The notes below the pieces were generated by a model. The model did not search any database and was not told the DNA's origin. It saw only the letters and a list, made by a program, of their open reading frames with translations. From Mycolicibacterium sp. BiH015 (GTDB lineage: Bacteria > Actinomycetota > Actinomycetes > Mycobacteriales > Mycobacteriaceae): a DNA stretch of 64,000 bases. Numbering within the stretch: position 1 is the first letter of the stretch; each line of letters starts with the position of its first letter. The position numbers were made by a program, and so were the translations under genes. Location of the stretch: positions 434,001 to 498,000 of the forward strand of contig NZ_JAQGCZ010000002.1 of assembly GCF_027706845.1 (NCBI RefSeq). The letters are read 5' to 3'. This document shows, piece after piece, positions 1 to 10,000 of this stretch.

Positions 1-1
1 G

Positions 2-694
2 CTGCTTCCCGTCACCAAGTTCTTCCCGGCCTCCGACGTGATCGCGTTGCACCGGCTGGGCTGCACGGCTTTCGCAGAGTCGCGGGATCAAGAAGCCGCT
101 GCCAAGGTCGAGGAGGTCGGTCGACAGATCGGGTCGGCGCAGCTCCGCTGGCACATGGTCGGACGGATTCAGCGCAACAAGGCGCGTTCGGTGGCGCAGT
201 GGGCGTATGCGGCGCACTCCGTCGACGGTGCCAAGGTGGTCGCGGCGCTCGACCGGGCCGCCTCCGATGCCCTGGAGGCAGGACGGCGATCCGGGCCGCT
301 GAAGGTATATGTGCAGGTCAGCATCGACGGAGACGAAGCGCGAGGCGGGATCGACGTCGAGGCGACCGAGCGCATCGACGAATTGTGCGCCGCGATCGAC
401 GGGGCGGCGGGTCTGGAACTCGTCGGCCTGATGGCCATTCCGCCGCTGGGATCGGATGCCGGCGAAGCGTTCGCACGCCTGCAGCGGGAGCGTGACCGGC
501 TGCAACCGCTCTATCAGCAACGCTTGGGACTGTCGGCGGGAATGTCCGGCGATCTGGAATCGGCGGTCCGACACGGATCCACTTGTGTGCGTGTCGGTAC
601 CGCTCTATTGGGGCAGCGACCGCTAACGTCACCGGAAGTAGTCACACCAGTCACACCTTCATCACAGGCACCGCAAGAAGGGTCCGAACAATGA
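2..694 (+). CDS. yggS: YggS/PROSC-family PLP-binding protein, 5' end missing
   Basis: Member of the YggS (PROSC) family, a fold-type III PLP protein thought to maintain pyridoxal 5'-phosphate homeostasis; no reaction is established. The reading frame is open from base 2, where [13 protein letters not shown] contains the lysine of the usual AVTK PLP-binding segment, so the true start lies before the window and about 20-30 residues are missing. Further family signatures are FAESRDQEA, the [12 protein letters not shown] segment and the C-terminal [23 protein letters not shown]. The last bases overlap the sepF start as ATGA, so the two genes are translationally coupled. The yggS-sepF-yggT-wag31 order is typical of actinobacterial division clusters. 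Confidence in the family is high. Confidence 0.93.
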   Translation: MLPVTKFFPASDVIALHRLGCTAFAESRDQEAAAKVEEVGRQIGSAQLRWHMVGRIQRNKARSVAQWAYAAHSVDGAKVVAALDRAASDALEAGRRSGPLKVYVQVSIDGDEARGGIDVEATERIDELCAAIDGAAGLELVGLMAIPPLGSDAGEAFARLQRERDRLQPLYQQRLGLSAGMSGDLESAVRHGSTCVRVGTALLGQRPLTSPEVVTPVTPSSQAPQEGSEQ

Positions 695-1335
695 GCACAC
701 TGCACAAAGTCAAGGCCTACTTCGGTATGGCGCCGATGGATGATTACGAGGACGACTACTACGACGACGACGACCGCGGCCCCGCGCGCGGTTACCGCCG
801 CTCGCGGGAGGACCGCTTCGAGGACGAGGGCTATTCGCGCGGGTATGACGATCGCGCTCGCGAGTACGACGAGCCCGCGGCCTACCGTGGCGGGATGCCC
901 GGTGGATTCGACGACTCCCGATTCGAGCCCCGCATGCGAACCCCGCGCGAGTTCGACCGCACTCCACCGCGTTTCGGCGCCATGCGCGGTTCGACCCGCG
1001 GCGCGTTGGCGATGGATCCGCGCGGAATGGCCGAGCTGTTCGAGGCCGGCAGCCCGCTGGCCAAGATCACCACGCTGCGCCCCAAGGACTACAGCGAGGC
1101 ACGCACCATCGGCGAGCGGTTCCGCGACGGCACCCCGGTGATCATGGATCTGGTGTCGATGGACAACGCCGACGCCAAGCGGCTCGTCGACTTCGCGGCC
1201 GGGCTCGCCTTCGCGCTTCGCGGTTCGTTCGACAAGGTCGCCACCAAGGTGTTCCTGCTGTCGCCGGCAGATGTGGACGTCACGGCCGAGCAGCGCCGCC
1301 GCATCGCCGAAGCAGGCTTCTACGCCTACCAGTAG
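691..1335 (+). CDS. sepF: Cell division protein SepF
   Basis: SepF (214 aa) binds FtsZ and membranes and anchors the Z-ring; actinobacteria lack FtsA and depend on it. The start is the ATG overlapping the upstream TGA (ATGA). The N-terminus [15 protein letters not shown] is the likely amphipathic membrane-targeting segment. Residues about 17-100 are a disordered, D/E/R/Y-rich linker. The conserved C-terminal domain (about 125-214) contains [32 protein letters not shown] split over the usual beta-alpha-beta core and a VFLLSP strand. It lies between yggS and the YggT-like gene. Confidence 0.96.
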   Translation: MSTLHKVKAYFGMAPMDDYEDDYYDDDDRGPARGYRRSREDRFEDEGYSRGYDDRAREYDEPAAYRGGMPGGFDDSRFEPRMRTPREFDRTPPRFGAMRGSTRGALAMDPRGMAELFEAGSPLAKITTLRPKDYSEARTIGERFRDGTPVIMDLVSMDNADAKRLVDFAAGLAFALRGSFDKVATKVFLLSPADVDVTAEQRRRIAEAGFYAYQ

Positions 1336-1444
1336 TCAGGCTCGTCACCCCGGGTAGGCTGACTCCGTCGCACTCATGTTGCGGCCCAGGCTGCACATGG
1401 CCTGTTGTCAAAGTCACACATCTGCCTGAGTGAGGTCGGCTTCG

Positions 1445-1735
1445 TTGGCGCTCTTCTTCGAAATCCTGGGTTTCGCGCTGTTCATTTTCTGGCTGCTGCT
1501 GATTGCCCGGGTCGTGGTCGAGTTCATCCGCTCGTTCAGCCGTGACTGGCATCCGCGCGGAGTAACCGTCGTCCTGCTGGAAATCATCATGACGCTGACC
1601 GATCCGCCGGTGAAGCTGATGCGCCGGATAATCCCGCAGCTCACGATAGGTGCGGTACGCATCGACCTGTCGATCATGGTGCTGCTTCTGATCGCCTTCA
1701 TCGGGATGCGCCTGGCGTTCGGCGCCGCGGTCTGA
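1445..1735 (+). CDS. YggT-family integral membrane protein
   Basis: Small membrane protein of the YggT family, 96 aa from the TTG chosen here. Two hydrophobic helices are visible, near residues 3-25 (FFEILGFALFIFWLLLIARVV) and 68-92. They flank a basic/aromatic loop with the family-typical RSFSRDWHPRG and TDPPVKLMRRIIP. An upstream GTG at 1430 would add five residues, but GAGG at about 1432-1435 sits at good spacing for TTG 1445, and 96 aa agrees with the M. tuberculosis homologue (Rv2146c) as I remember it. Function is not established; position between sepF and wag31 suggests a role in envelope or division. Confidence 0.9.
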   Translation: MALFFEILGFALFIFWLLLIARVVVEFIRSFSRDWHPRGVTVVLLEIIMTLTDPPVKLMRRIIPQLTIGAVRIDLSIMVLLLIAFIGMRLAFGAAV

Positions 1736-1949
1736 CCCGTGCCGGGCCGCGACGATCCGGTGGTGAGGCCGCGGCGAATACAGCTTTGCGGCATTCCGGG
1801 CGGTGACCGGGAAAGTTGAGTTTCGGTATTAATTATCGACCTCTCCTGCAACCGCCGGGTCTGGTGTGACAGGATGGACGCCAGTTACGTTCCAGTAAGG
1901 CTTTACACTTCGTGATCAGTTGACGGTCCAGACTTCAAGGGGGCAGACG

Positions 1950-2774
1950 ATGCCGCTCACTCCTGCCGACGTGCACAACGTGGCGTTCAGCAAGCCACCC
2001 ATTGGCAAACGCGGCTACAACGAGGACGAGGTCGACGCCTTCCTCGACCTGGTCGAAAACGAGCTGTCTCGCCTCATCGAGGAGAACACCGATCTGCGTC
2101 AGCGGGTTGCCGAGCTGGACCAGGAACTCGCCAGTGCCCGCGCCGGTGGAAGCGCCGCTCAGCCGACACAGACCCTGCCAGTTTACGAGCCGGAGCCCGA
2201 ACCTGCACCGGCTCCAGCTCCGCAGCCCGTGTACGAAGCGCCGCCCGCGCAGCAGCAGCCCGCCGCTCCGGCTACCGAGGATCAGCATTTGCGTGCCGCC
2301 AAGGTGCTCAGCCTCGCGCAGGACACCGCCGATCGTCTGACCAACAGCGCCAAGGCCGAGTCGGAGAAGATGCTGGCCGACGCGCGTGCCGAGGCCGACC
2401 AGCTGGTCACCGAGGCGCGGCAGACCGCCGAGACCACCGTTGCCGAAGCCCGGCAGCGCGCCGACGCGATGCTGGCCGATGCGCAGAACCGGTCCGAGAC
2501 GCAGTTGCGGCAGGCTCAGGAGAAGGCAGACGCCCTTCAGGCGGACGCCGAGCGCAAGCATTCCGAGATCATGGGAACCATCAATCAGCAGCGCACGGTT
2601 CTGGAAGGTCGCCTCGAGCAGCTCCGCACCTTCGAGCGCGAGTACCGCACCCGTCTGAAGACCTACCTGGAGTCGCAGCTCGAAGAGCTGGGGCAGCGAG
2701 GCTCGGCCGCACCGGTGGATTCGGGAGCCAACAACGACGGCGGCTTCAATCAGTTCAACCGGGGCAATAACTGA
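1950..2774 (+). CDS. wag31: DivIVA/Wag31 polar growth scaffold
   Basis: Wag31 (274 aa) marks the cell poles and directs mycobacterial tip growth. The start ATG follows AAGGGGG at 1937-1943. The N-terminal DivIVA domain carries [20 protein letters not shown] and [17 protein letters not shown] (residues 1-40), the curvature-sensing and dimerising part. Residues about 65-115 form a P/A/Q/E-rich linker, followed by a long heptad-type coiled coil rich in A, E, Q and R (about 120-250), ending in a short N/G-rich tail. In M. tuberculosis Wag31 is phosphorylated by PknA/B at Thr73, in the linker; that region is present here but I have not aligned the site. It has its own 215-bp upstream region and is probably transcribed from a local promoter. 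Confidence 0.97.
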   Translation: MPLTPADVHNVAFSKPPIGKRGYNEDEVDAFLDLVENELSRLIEENTDLRQRVAELDQELASARAGGSAAQPTQTLPVYEPEPEPAPAPAPQPVYEAPPAQQQPAAPATEDQHLRAAKVLSLAQDTADRLTNSAKAESEKMLADARAEADQLVTEARQTAETTVAEARQRADAMLADAQNRSETQLRQAQEKADALQADAERKHSEIMGTINQQRTVLEGRLEQLRTFEREYRTRLKTYLESQLEELGQRGSAAPVDSGANNDGGFNQFNRGNN

Positions 2775-2804
2775 CCGCGTGTCCGTAGCACCTAGGGTGG
2801 GCCC

Positions 2805-3152
2805 ATGCTGATCGTCGCGCTCGTGCTCGCCGTTGTCGGTCTCGCCGCTTTGGTGATGGCTGTGGTCACAAGCAACGAGCTCATCGCCTGGGTGTGCATC
2901 GCCGCCAGTGTCATCGGTGTCGTGTTGTTGATCGTCGACGCCATCCGGGACCGCTCGAAGAGCGATGTCGATGAAAAGCCTTCTGAGACTGACGTTTTCG
3001 AAGAGGGCGAAGCCGACTACGAGGACTACCCCGACGAGGCGCCGATCGCCGAGGAGTACGACGAGACGTCCCGTGATGACACCGTCGCCGTCGATGTGGC
3101 GTCTGCGGAGCAGCCCGGAGAACCGTCGGACGACGAGAAGCCGAAAGGCTGA
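2805..3152 (+). CDS. Small membrane protein with acidic C-terminal tail
   Basis: Protein of 115 aa with two predicted transmembrane helices (about residues 2-22 and 27-46) followed by a short basic stretch (RDRSK) and a strongly acidic, probably disordered cytoplasmic tail (D/E-rich, residues 50-115). It lies 30 bp downstream of wag31 in the same direction, in the position of M. tuberculosis Rv2144c. No function is known. The positive-inside rule places the tail in the cytoplasm, where it could interact with division or wall-growth proteins; that is inference only. Confidence 0.85.
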   Translation: MLIVALVLAVVGLAALVMAVVTSNELIAWVCIAASVIGVVLLIVDAIRDRSKSDVDEKPSETDVFEEGEADYEDYPDEAPIAEEYDETSRDDTVAVDVASAEQPGEPSDDEKPKG

Positions 3153-3161
3153 GCGCTGCCC

Positions 3162-3836
3162 TCAGTGGGGCACCGCTAGCAGCTGTCGGACTTCGTCGTC
3201 GCTGACCTGATGGAAGTCGGCGAAGACCTGACCGACGGCCTGGAAGTTTCCCGGCATGGTGGAACACACCACCTGGTCGGCTTCTTCGCGCAGTAGCCGG
3301 CACACCGTCGCGGGACCCACCGGAGCGCCGACAACCACCTGCTCGGCTCCGGCCTCACGGACCGACCGCACCGCGGCGACCATGCTGGCTCCAGTGGCGA
3401 TGCCGTCGTCCACCAGTACCACCACGCGCCCGGTCACCTCAAGCGGCCCGCGGCCACCGCGGTAGGCCAGTTCCCGGCGATGCAGTTCTGCGGTCTCCCG
3501 GGTGATGGCATCGCGCACCTGCTCATCGTTGATTCCGAGGCTTCGCAACAGGTCATGGTTGAGTACCACGCCACCGCCGGTGGCGACCGCACCCATCGCG
3601 AGCTCCGGCCACTGCGGAACACCGAGCTTGCGGACGAGGCACACGTCGAGTGGGGCGTTCAGGGCCCTGGCGACTTCCGCTGCGATCGGGACTCCGCCCC
3701 GCGCCAGTCCGAGGACGAGAAGGTTCTGCAGTCCGTTCGGCGGCCCTTGGTAGGGAGCCAGGTAGGGGGCCAGGTCGCGCGCCAGAACCTGGCCCGCGTC
3801 GCGGCGGTCCCGAAAGGTTCGTCTTTTGTCACTCAT
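3162..3836 (-). CDS. Phosphoribosyltransferase-domain protein
   Basis: Type I phosphoribosyltransferase fold, 224 aa. The diagnostic PRPP-binding loop VVVLVDDGIATGASM lies at about residues 138-152; VLGLARGGVPIAAEVARAL (41-60) and CLVRKLGVP (66-74) are the other family segments. This subgroup (similar to M. tuberculosis Rv2143/Rv0571c) is annotated only as phosphoribosyltransferase; the substrate is unknown. It converges on the small membrane protein gene with a 9-bp gap and diverges from the SRPBCC-epimerase gene. Confidence 0.9.
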   Translation of the reverse strand: MSDKRRTFRDRRDAGQVLARDLAPYLAPYQGPPNGLQNLLVLGLARGGVPIAAEVARALNAPLDVCLVRKLGVPQWPELAMGAVATGGGVVLNHDLLRSLGINDEQVRDAITRETAELHRRELAYRGGRGPLEVTGRVVVLVDDGIATGASMVAAVRSVREAGAEQVVVGAPVGPATVCRLLREEADQVVCSTMPGNFQAVGQVFADFHQVSDDEVRQLLAVPH

Positions 3837-3903
3837 GGCGCAGCCCTTGCAACGAGTACCCGTTCGATTATGGGGTTATCCACCGGTGGAAACGAGGGAG
3901 ACC

Positions 3904-5253
3904 ATGGGCATCGAGTTCGAGAGTGTCGTCGACCATCCGCGCGAGGAGGTGTGGAACTGGTTCAGCCGACCGGGCGCTATGCCTCGGCTGGTGCCGCCTT
4001 GGCAGCCGATGACGGTGATCAAAGAAGCCGAGTCCCTCGCCGATGGCACCGCGGTCTTGGGGCTGCCCGGCGGGTTGCGCTGGGTGGCGCGCCACGACCC
4101 GTCCGCCTACGTGGTCGGCAGCCGCTTCGTCGACGAGTTGTCCTCTCACGGCATCGCGTCGTGGCCGCCGCGGGTGATCGGCGGCTGGCGGCACATCCAC
4201 ACGTTCTCCGACGTCGGCGCACAGACCCGGGTCCATGACGAGGTGGACGCGGTGGTGCCTGCCGCAGGGCTGCGCTCGACGTTCGTCTACCGCCACCGTC
4301 AGCTCGCCGACGATCTGGCTGCGCACCGCAGAGCTCAGGCGGCAGGGATGTCGCCCATGGTCATCGCGGTGACCGGATCCTCGGGGCTGGTCGGTTCCGC
4401 ACTGAGCGCATTCCTGACCAGCGGAGGTCACCGGGTCATCAGGCTGGTGCGCGGTGCGGCCAGTGGGGCGCACGAGCGGCGTTGGGATCCCGAGGCGCCC
4501 GCGGCGGACCTGCTCTGCGGGGTCGACGCCGTCGTACACCTGGCGGGCGCGTCCATCGCGGGACGGTTCACCGACGGGCACCGCAGGGCGATAAGGGACA
4601 GCCGCATCGAGCCGACACGGCGTCTGGCCGCGGCTGCGGCGTCGGCGGAGAACGGTCCACGCAGCTTCATCTGTGCCTCGGCGGTCGGGTTCTACGGTTT
4701 CGATCGCGGTGACACCCAGCTGACCGAGGACAGCGCGCGCGGCGACGGTTTCCTCGCCGACGTGGTCACCGATTGGGAGGCGGCGACGGTGCCGGCGTCC
4801 GACGCCGGATTGCGCGTCGTCAAGGTGCGGACGGGAATCGTGCAGGCCGCCAACGGAGGAACGCTGCGCCTACTGCGTCCGCTGTTCGCCGCCGGATTGG
4901 GTGGACGGCTGGCCAGCGGCAGGCAGTGGTTGTCGTGGATCGGGCTGGACGATCTGATCGACATCTATCACCGGGCCCTGTACGACGAGCAGCTCAGCGG
5001 TGCGGTGAACGCGGTCGGGCCGGAGCCGGTGCGCAATACCGAGTACACCGAGGAGCTCGCGCGGGTGCTGCACCGCCCGGCGCTGGTGCCGGTGCCGTCG
5101 TTCGGGCCGCGATTGTTGTTGGGGGAGCAGGGCGCCCGCGAACTGGCGGAGGCGAGCCAACGGGTGGTCCCGTCGAAACTGCTCGGTCTCGGTCACGAGT
5201 TCCGCCACCGTGATGTCGCCGACGCGCTGGCGCATCAGCTCGGTCGCGAGTGA
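3904..5253 (+). CDS. SRPBCC domain fused to TIGR01777-type NAD-dependent epimerase
   Basis: Fusion of 449 aa. Residues about 1-140 (from MGIEFESVVDHPREEVWNWF) resemble a START/SRPBCC lipid- or ligand-binding domain. Residues about 150-449 are an extended SDR sugar-epimerase-like domain of the TIGR01777 family, with the dinucleotide motif VTGSSGLVGSAL, the VVHLAGASI segment and a C-terminal region including ALVPVPSFGPRLLLGE. The start used is the ATG before GIEFES; an upstream in-frame ATG at 3826 would overlap the divergent phosphoribosyltransferase. Substrate is unknown. The 3' end overlaps the convergent amidotransferase gene by 19 bp. Confidence 0.9.
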   Translation: MGIEFESVVDHPREEVWNWFSRPGAMPRLVPPWQPMTVIKEAESLADGTAVLGLPGGLRWVARHDPSAYVVGSRFVDELSSHGIASWPPRVIGGWRHIHTFSDVGAQTRVHDEVDAVVPAAGLRSTFVYRHRQLADDLAAHRRAQAAGMSPMVIAVTGSSGLVGSALSAFLTSGGHRVIRLVRGAASGAHERRWDPEAPAADLLCGVDAVVHLAGASIAGRFTDGHRRAIRDSRIEPTRRLAAAAASAENGPRSFICASAVGFYGFDRGDTQLTEDSARGDGFLADVVTDWEAATVPASDAGLRVVKVRTGIVQAANGGTLRLLRPLFAAGLGGRLASGRQWLSWIGLDDLIDIYHRALYDEQLSGAVNAVGPEPVRNTEYTEELARVLHRPALVPVPSFGPRLLLGEQGARELAEASQRVVPSKLLGLGHEFRHRDVADALAHQLGRE

Positions 5254-5966
5254 CCTGCCACGTGTGTCAGGAAGCCACGCACCAGGGCGCGAATCCTGCC
5301 CGCGGTGTCCTCGGCGAGTTCTGTTGTGCGAGTCAGTAATTGGTCGCAATCCAGGCCTGCGGAGGCAACGTCGCCGGTGTGATCGGCGGCGAGCCAGACC
5401 TTGAGCAGGTCGGCGTCGACCTCCGGATGGAACTGCAGTGCCAGTGCGCGGCCGAGGACGAACGCTTGGGACGCATCGGGAGTCCTGGCGATCTCGGTGG
5501 CTCCGGGCGGCAGGGTCCAGCGGTCGAAATGCCACTGGAACCACGGTCCACCCGGCACCACATCGGGCCGGTCGGTGGGGATGTCGTACCACCCGATCTC
5601 CGGGCGGGGTCCGCGCGATACGGTCCCGCCGAATGCCTGGGCGAGTAGCTGCCCGCCGAAACAGACCCCGAGCAGCGCGATGCCAGCGTCGGCCGCCTCG
5701 CGCACGAGCTGCATCTCGGTGGTGACCCAGGTGTCCACGAGCGCCTGGTCGTAGACGGGCCACGTCGCACCGAGCGGAACGACGACGTCGTATCCGGACG
5801 GATCAGGGAAGTCGACGTCACCAGCGGGGTGGGCGGCCCGTTCGGCCGGGACGACCTCGAAAGTGTCGATGTCGAATCCGTGTTCGGCGAACGCCTCGCC
5901 GAGGAGTGCCGGGGTCGCGATGTGCTCGTTGAGCAGAAACAGAACCTTGCGTGCCACGCCGGTCAT
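5235..5966 (-). CDS. Class I glutamine amidotransferase-like protein
   Basis: Protein of 243 aa with the class I glutamine amidotransferase triad: nucleophile Cys102 in LLGVCFGGQLLAQ and His180/Glu182 in LQFHPEVD. It resembles the stand-alone GMP-synthase-like amidotransferases of actinobacteria, which lack a synthetase domain; some act in gamma-glutamyl hydrolysis, but the reaction here is unknown. ATG 5966 was chosen because the extension upstream is low-complexity and Arg-rich and runs into the hairpin at 6054-6083. Confidence 0.88.
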   Translation of the reverse strand: MTGVARKVLFLLNEHIATPALLGEAFAEHGFDIDTFEVVPAERAAHPAGDVDFPDPSGYDVVVPLGATWPVYDQALVDTWVTTEMQLVREAADAGIALLGVCFGGQLLAQAFGGTVSRGPRPEIGWYDIPTDRPDVVPGGPWFQWHFDRWTLPPGATEIARTPDASQAFVLGRALALQFHPEVDADLLKVWLAADHTGDVASAGLDCDQLLTRTTELAEDTAGRIRALVRGFLTHVAGHSRPS

Positions 5967-6053
5967 TATCGTCGCCCGCCCGCTGACCCCGGTGGTCGGT
6001 TCCAGACGGCCGGTCCGTCGCGCCGGCGTTCGCGCATCTGCCTGCAGACAGCA

Positions 6054-6083
6054 ACAGGGCCACCTCCGCGGAGGTGGCCCTGT
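6054..6083 (-). terminator. Perfect 30-bp palindrome, likely terminator
   Basis: A perfect 15-bp inverted repeat without a spacer (core CCACCTCCGCGGAGGTGG) lies 12 bp beyond the stop of the minus-strand secreted-protein gene and about 90 bp upstream of the amidotransferase start. On the minus strand it is followed by TGCTGTCTG rather than a long T-run. Position and strength favour a transcription terminator; a protein-binding palindrome for the amidotransferase promoter is possible. Confidence 0.6.
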
Positions 6084-6094
6084 CACCAGGGAAG

Positions 6095-6394
6095 CTACTT
6101 CACGTTGACGTAGTAGACGTACCCGGTGATGGTCTGCTGGTAGGTGCGGTCGCCGAAGAAGTCCCGGACGGTGCTCCGGATGGGAGCGCCGCGGTTGACA
6201 CTGACCACGCTGGCTTGGTCCAGCGGGGTGTCGGATTGCTTCTGGACGATGACGCGGTTGCCGTCGGCTTCGAGCTGGCTGATCGTGGCCTGTGCATCGG
6301 AGCCGGTGGGTGCTGCCAGCGCCGGCGCGGCCAATCCGAGGACGGCGGCGGACAGTCCGGCTGCTGCAGCGGCGGTGATGCTGATCTTCTTCAT
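6095..6394 (-). CDS. Small secreted protein, function unknown
   Basis: A 99-aa protein with a signal peptide: MKKISITAAAAAGLSAAVLGLAAPALAAP, predicted cleavage after ALA near residue 28. The mature part is about 70 aa, starts PTGSDAQATISQLEADGNRV and ends with a Y-rich ITGYVYYVNVK. ISQLEADGNRV is typical of a family of short exported mycobacterial proteins of unknown function. No cysteines are present in the mature part. It has its own long 5' region with a hairpin at 6484-6508. Confidence 0.85.
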   Translation of the reverse strand: MKKISITAAAAAGLSAAVLGLAAPALAAPTGSDAQATISQLEADGNRVIVQKQSDTPLDQASVVSVNRGAPIRSTVRDFFGDRTYQQTITGYVYYVNVK

Positions 6395-6483
6395 GGTGGT
6401 GATGCTCTTCCCTGTGTCGGGTCGGAGCCGTGGAGCGTGTCGCGCGGTTTCGACTTTCTCTTGTTCTTCTCGATCGTGGTGAT

Positions 6484-6508
6484 CTGACCTGTAAAACCAG
6501 CAGGTCAG
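6484..6508 (-). promoter_or_regulatory. Inverted repeat in leader of secreted-protein gene
   Basis: CTGACCTG and CAGGTCAG form perfect 8-bp arms around a 9-base spacer, about 90 bp upstream of the start at 6394. On the minus strand a TATAGC-like -10 element just precedes it, so the repeat may fall in the 5' leader or overlap the promoter. It could be an operator or an RNA hairpin. Confidence 0.4.
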
Positions 6509-6848
6509 GCTATAAATTCCGCTGGCAGGATCTGATGGGCGGTTGGCAGTATCACGTCGATGAAATTCGCCTTCCAGGCTGTCGTGATCAGCGCAGCGCC
6601 GCGACCAGCAAATTTGCCAAGACGGCCTTACTTTATTGACGGTGACGATGGAGCATTTGCCACGCCGCAACGAGGTATAGCCGAATCGCGAAATCCGCAC
6701 AGACGGTCGACGCGTCTCTGATAGCTGTCACGGGTTTTGTCGCGCACGGGAGCGGTGTTCAATTTTTGGACAATCGCTCACGTGTTCGGTTCGCGGACGG
6801 GTATCTCGATCCATATTTCCGCCATTCGCTGAAGGATCCGGGGGGTCG

Positions 6849-6867
6849 GTGTAAAGCAGCTTTACAC
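6849..6867. promoter_or_regulatory. 19-bp palindrome upstream of GH18/GH5 gene
   Basis: GTGTAAAGC-A-GCTTTACAC is a perfect 9-bp inverted repeat with a single central base, about 210 bp upstream of the glycoside hydrolase start. The form is typical of a dimeric repressor or activator site, and no other annotated feature explains it. The regulator is not identifiable from this window. Confidence 0.5.
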
Positions 6868-7075
6868 AGGTAAATCGGCTAACAAACCTTTTCGACCAAG
6901 TTTGCGGGGTGATGGCTCGTCTGAGTGCGACGGTATTAGCGGTGGCTGCTTGACGATCAGCCGACACTGGTGTTCTATGCATTTCGACGTCGTCAATTTC
7001 ACGTTCGTGATGTTGATCGAAATTAGCCAACGTCCCACCGGTCGGGGATGGGAAATTGATGGGAGTGAGTTGCTG

Positions 7076-10000
7076 ATGGGCTACGGAAGATTCGTCGGTC
7101 GCGTCGGTGTGTTAGCTGTTGCTCTGGGGATAGGGCTCGCGGGTCCGTCGGTCGCGAGCGCCGACACCACCGATGACAGCACCGCAGGCGAGTCGCGTTC
7201 GGAAACGACCGCGCAAGCGCGGGGCACCACCAAACAGGACGTCGCACCGTCCCCAGCGGCCCGTGATGCCGCACCGGACGACGAGTCCGACGGGGTCGAC
7301 GAGGAGCCGGCGGAGTCGCCGCAAAGCACTGATACCCCAACGGAATCCGAAGCGCACGACGACGCCCCAGATCTCGAAGACTCCGATTCGCAGCCCGACG
7401 CCGACGCGGACGACGATTCCGAACTCCTCGTCGAGAACACCGATCACGCGCCGGAAGACGCGACCGGTGACGACGCGGCCGGCACCCGCGCGGATCAACC
7501 CGAACCCGAAACCGAGCCCGACGCCGCGGATGAGGCACACGATCCGTCGGCTCCGAGCGTGCCGGCGAGCGTCGCCGACACGTCGGCCGCCGCGCTCGAG
7601 GACACCGCTTCCGTGTCGCTGTTCTCCTCGGCCCCCGGGACGGCAACCACGGCGCAGCCCACGAGCCTCACCAATATCGTCTCCACATTCCTCGGCCTCC
7701 TGGGCATCGGACCGTCGGCGGGCAACGGCACCGCACCCCTGCCTGCGTACGAGTTCGTCACGGCGGTGTTCGGCGCGATCCGCCGGGAGATGGACAAGCT
7801 GTTCGCCAACAACGGCCCATCGGCAGGGCTCGCGTCGACCAGCCAGACCACTCCCGGCGTCGTCACTGGCCTGCTGACCGCAACCGATCCCGAGGGCGAC
7901 AAGCTCGTCTACTCGGTCGTCCAGGCGCCCACCCGCGGGACGGTCGAGGTCGACGGCACCGGCACGTTCATTTACACCGCCGATCCTGAGAGCGGCGCAG
8001 GTGCCGACACGTTCGTCATCCAGGTGCGTGACGCGGGCTTCCACCTCATCTCGGTGACGCCGACAAGGGCCCAGGTGCCCGTCACCATCACCCTCGATGC
8101 CGACCGTCTTGTCACGCAGACCACGTCGCAGCGCACCTCACTGAGAAGTGCCACAGTCAGCACCCTCGCCGCGAGCGCCTCGACGACAGGCACGATCTAC
8201 CACATCACGACCTCGGGCGCCGACATCGTCGGCTTCAATCCCGCCAGGGACAAGCTGGACCTCGGCGACGTGTCCGTGCACAATTTCATCGTCGTCGACA
8301 CCCCCGAGGGCGTCGGATTCCGCAATCCGTGGTCCGGCGAAACCGCGGTGCTGCAGGGTGTTTCGCTGAGCCAACTCACGGTCGACAGTTTCACCCCGGT
8401 CATCAACGACCATCTGCGCCAGGACCTTTCCGGCGCGCTGGCCTGGGAGCAGGGCATCACCGGTAAGGCGAACACCGTCTACGCGCGTTCCCACGAGGTC
8501 GGCCAGATCGATCGGGTGGCCTTCAATGCGGCCACCGACGTGGTGGACTTCCGCTATTTCGGGACCCGCGAGCAGCTGTTCATGAACGACACCCCCGAGG
8601 GCGTCGTGATCTCCAACGCCGGTACCGGTCAGGCGCTGATCTTGCAGGGCGTCACCAAGAGTCAGCTCACGGTCAAGAACTTCGTCTTCCACAGCGCCCA
8701 GGTCCGCGAGGACCGCCTGCATCAGCAACTCGGCATCGGCACCGTGCCCGATTCCCAGGTGCTGCCCCAGGGTGTGCCCATCGCAGGCACCAACAACTGG
8801 CCGACCGCCGCTGGCACCGGCCAGCCGCCGTCCGGCCAGACCGGCACGACCACCAAGATCGACTGGCTGTACGGCAGTCACACCACGGTGAACTTCGACC
8901 CCAGCAAGGACAAACTCGACTTCGGCTGGTTCAAGGCCCATGAGTTCGACGTCACCGAGGTCGGTGGCTCCACGAAGATCGCCATCACCGCCAACAATCA
9001 GTCCTACACCCTCAGCGGTGTCGCGATCGGCGAACTCACGACGAGCAACATCGTCGCGCTCGACGACGGGGCACGCACCAAGTGGGCCAACCTCATCTAC
9101 AGTGCGGGACAGACGGTTACGCCGCCGAAGCTCTCCGTCAGTGACGCCACGGTGTCCGAGGGCAACAACGGTACAACGACGATGACGTTCACCGTCACGT
9201 TGTCGAAGGCCTCGACCGAACAGGTGACCGTCAGCTACAGCACGAGTAACGGCACCGCCACCGCGGCAGGCGGCGACTACGCACCGGCCGTCGGCACGCT
9301 GACCTTCACCCCCGGCCAGACCTCCAAGACGGTCAACGTCACGGTCAACGGGGACACCCTGGTCGAACTCGACGAGCAGATCACGCTCACGCTGTCTGCC
9401 CCGGTCAACGCCACCATCGCCGACAGCTCCGGAACCGGCACAATCCGCAACGACGACGTCGACCAGGCGCCGACAACGCCGCCGAGCGTGTCCATCGCCG
9501 ACCTGTCGGTGACCGAGGGCAACGGCGAGCACAGCCATTTCATGTTCGTCGCGTCGCTGAGCAAGGCTTCGACGGCGACGGTGACCGTCACCTACACGAC
9601 CTCCAACGGCACCGCGACCGCCGGCGCCGACTACACCGCCACCACCGGCACAATCACCTTCGCTCCCGGCGTCACCTCGCAACTGGTGCACGTGGACGTC
9701 ATTGGTGACAGCGTTGTCGAGGCCAACGAGACGTTCGTCGTGACACTGTCCAACCCGGTCGGCGCCACCATCGCCGACGGTTCCGCGACCGGCACCATCA
9801 CCAACGACGACACCGTCGTGACGCCGGGCGTCGGCGGTGTCAACTCCGGCAACCCCGGGGACGAGCTGTGGGGCGAAGCCTTCTTCGCGCCGTACGTCGA
9901 CATGGGTGCGTGGCCGGTGCCGAACCTTCTGGCCATCGCGCAGCAGCGCGGAACCTCGCTGCTGACCCTCGGGTTCCTGCAGGCCACCCCGGACGGGAAG

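Larger units (their letters stand above)
6395..7075. other. Divergent intergenic region, 681 bp
   Basis: No convincing coding sequence. The region is clearly less GC-rich than its surroundings and separates the divergent secreted-protein and glycoside-hydrolase genes. It contains the hairpin at 6484-6508 and the palindrome at 6849-6867 described separately. Short reading frames crossing it (for example 6728-7030, minus) have unusual codon use and no recognisable product. Confidence 0.6.
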
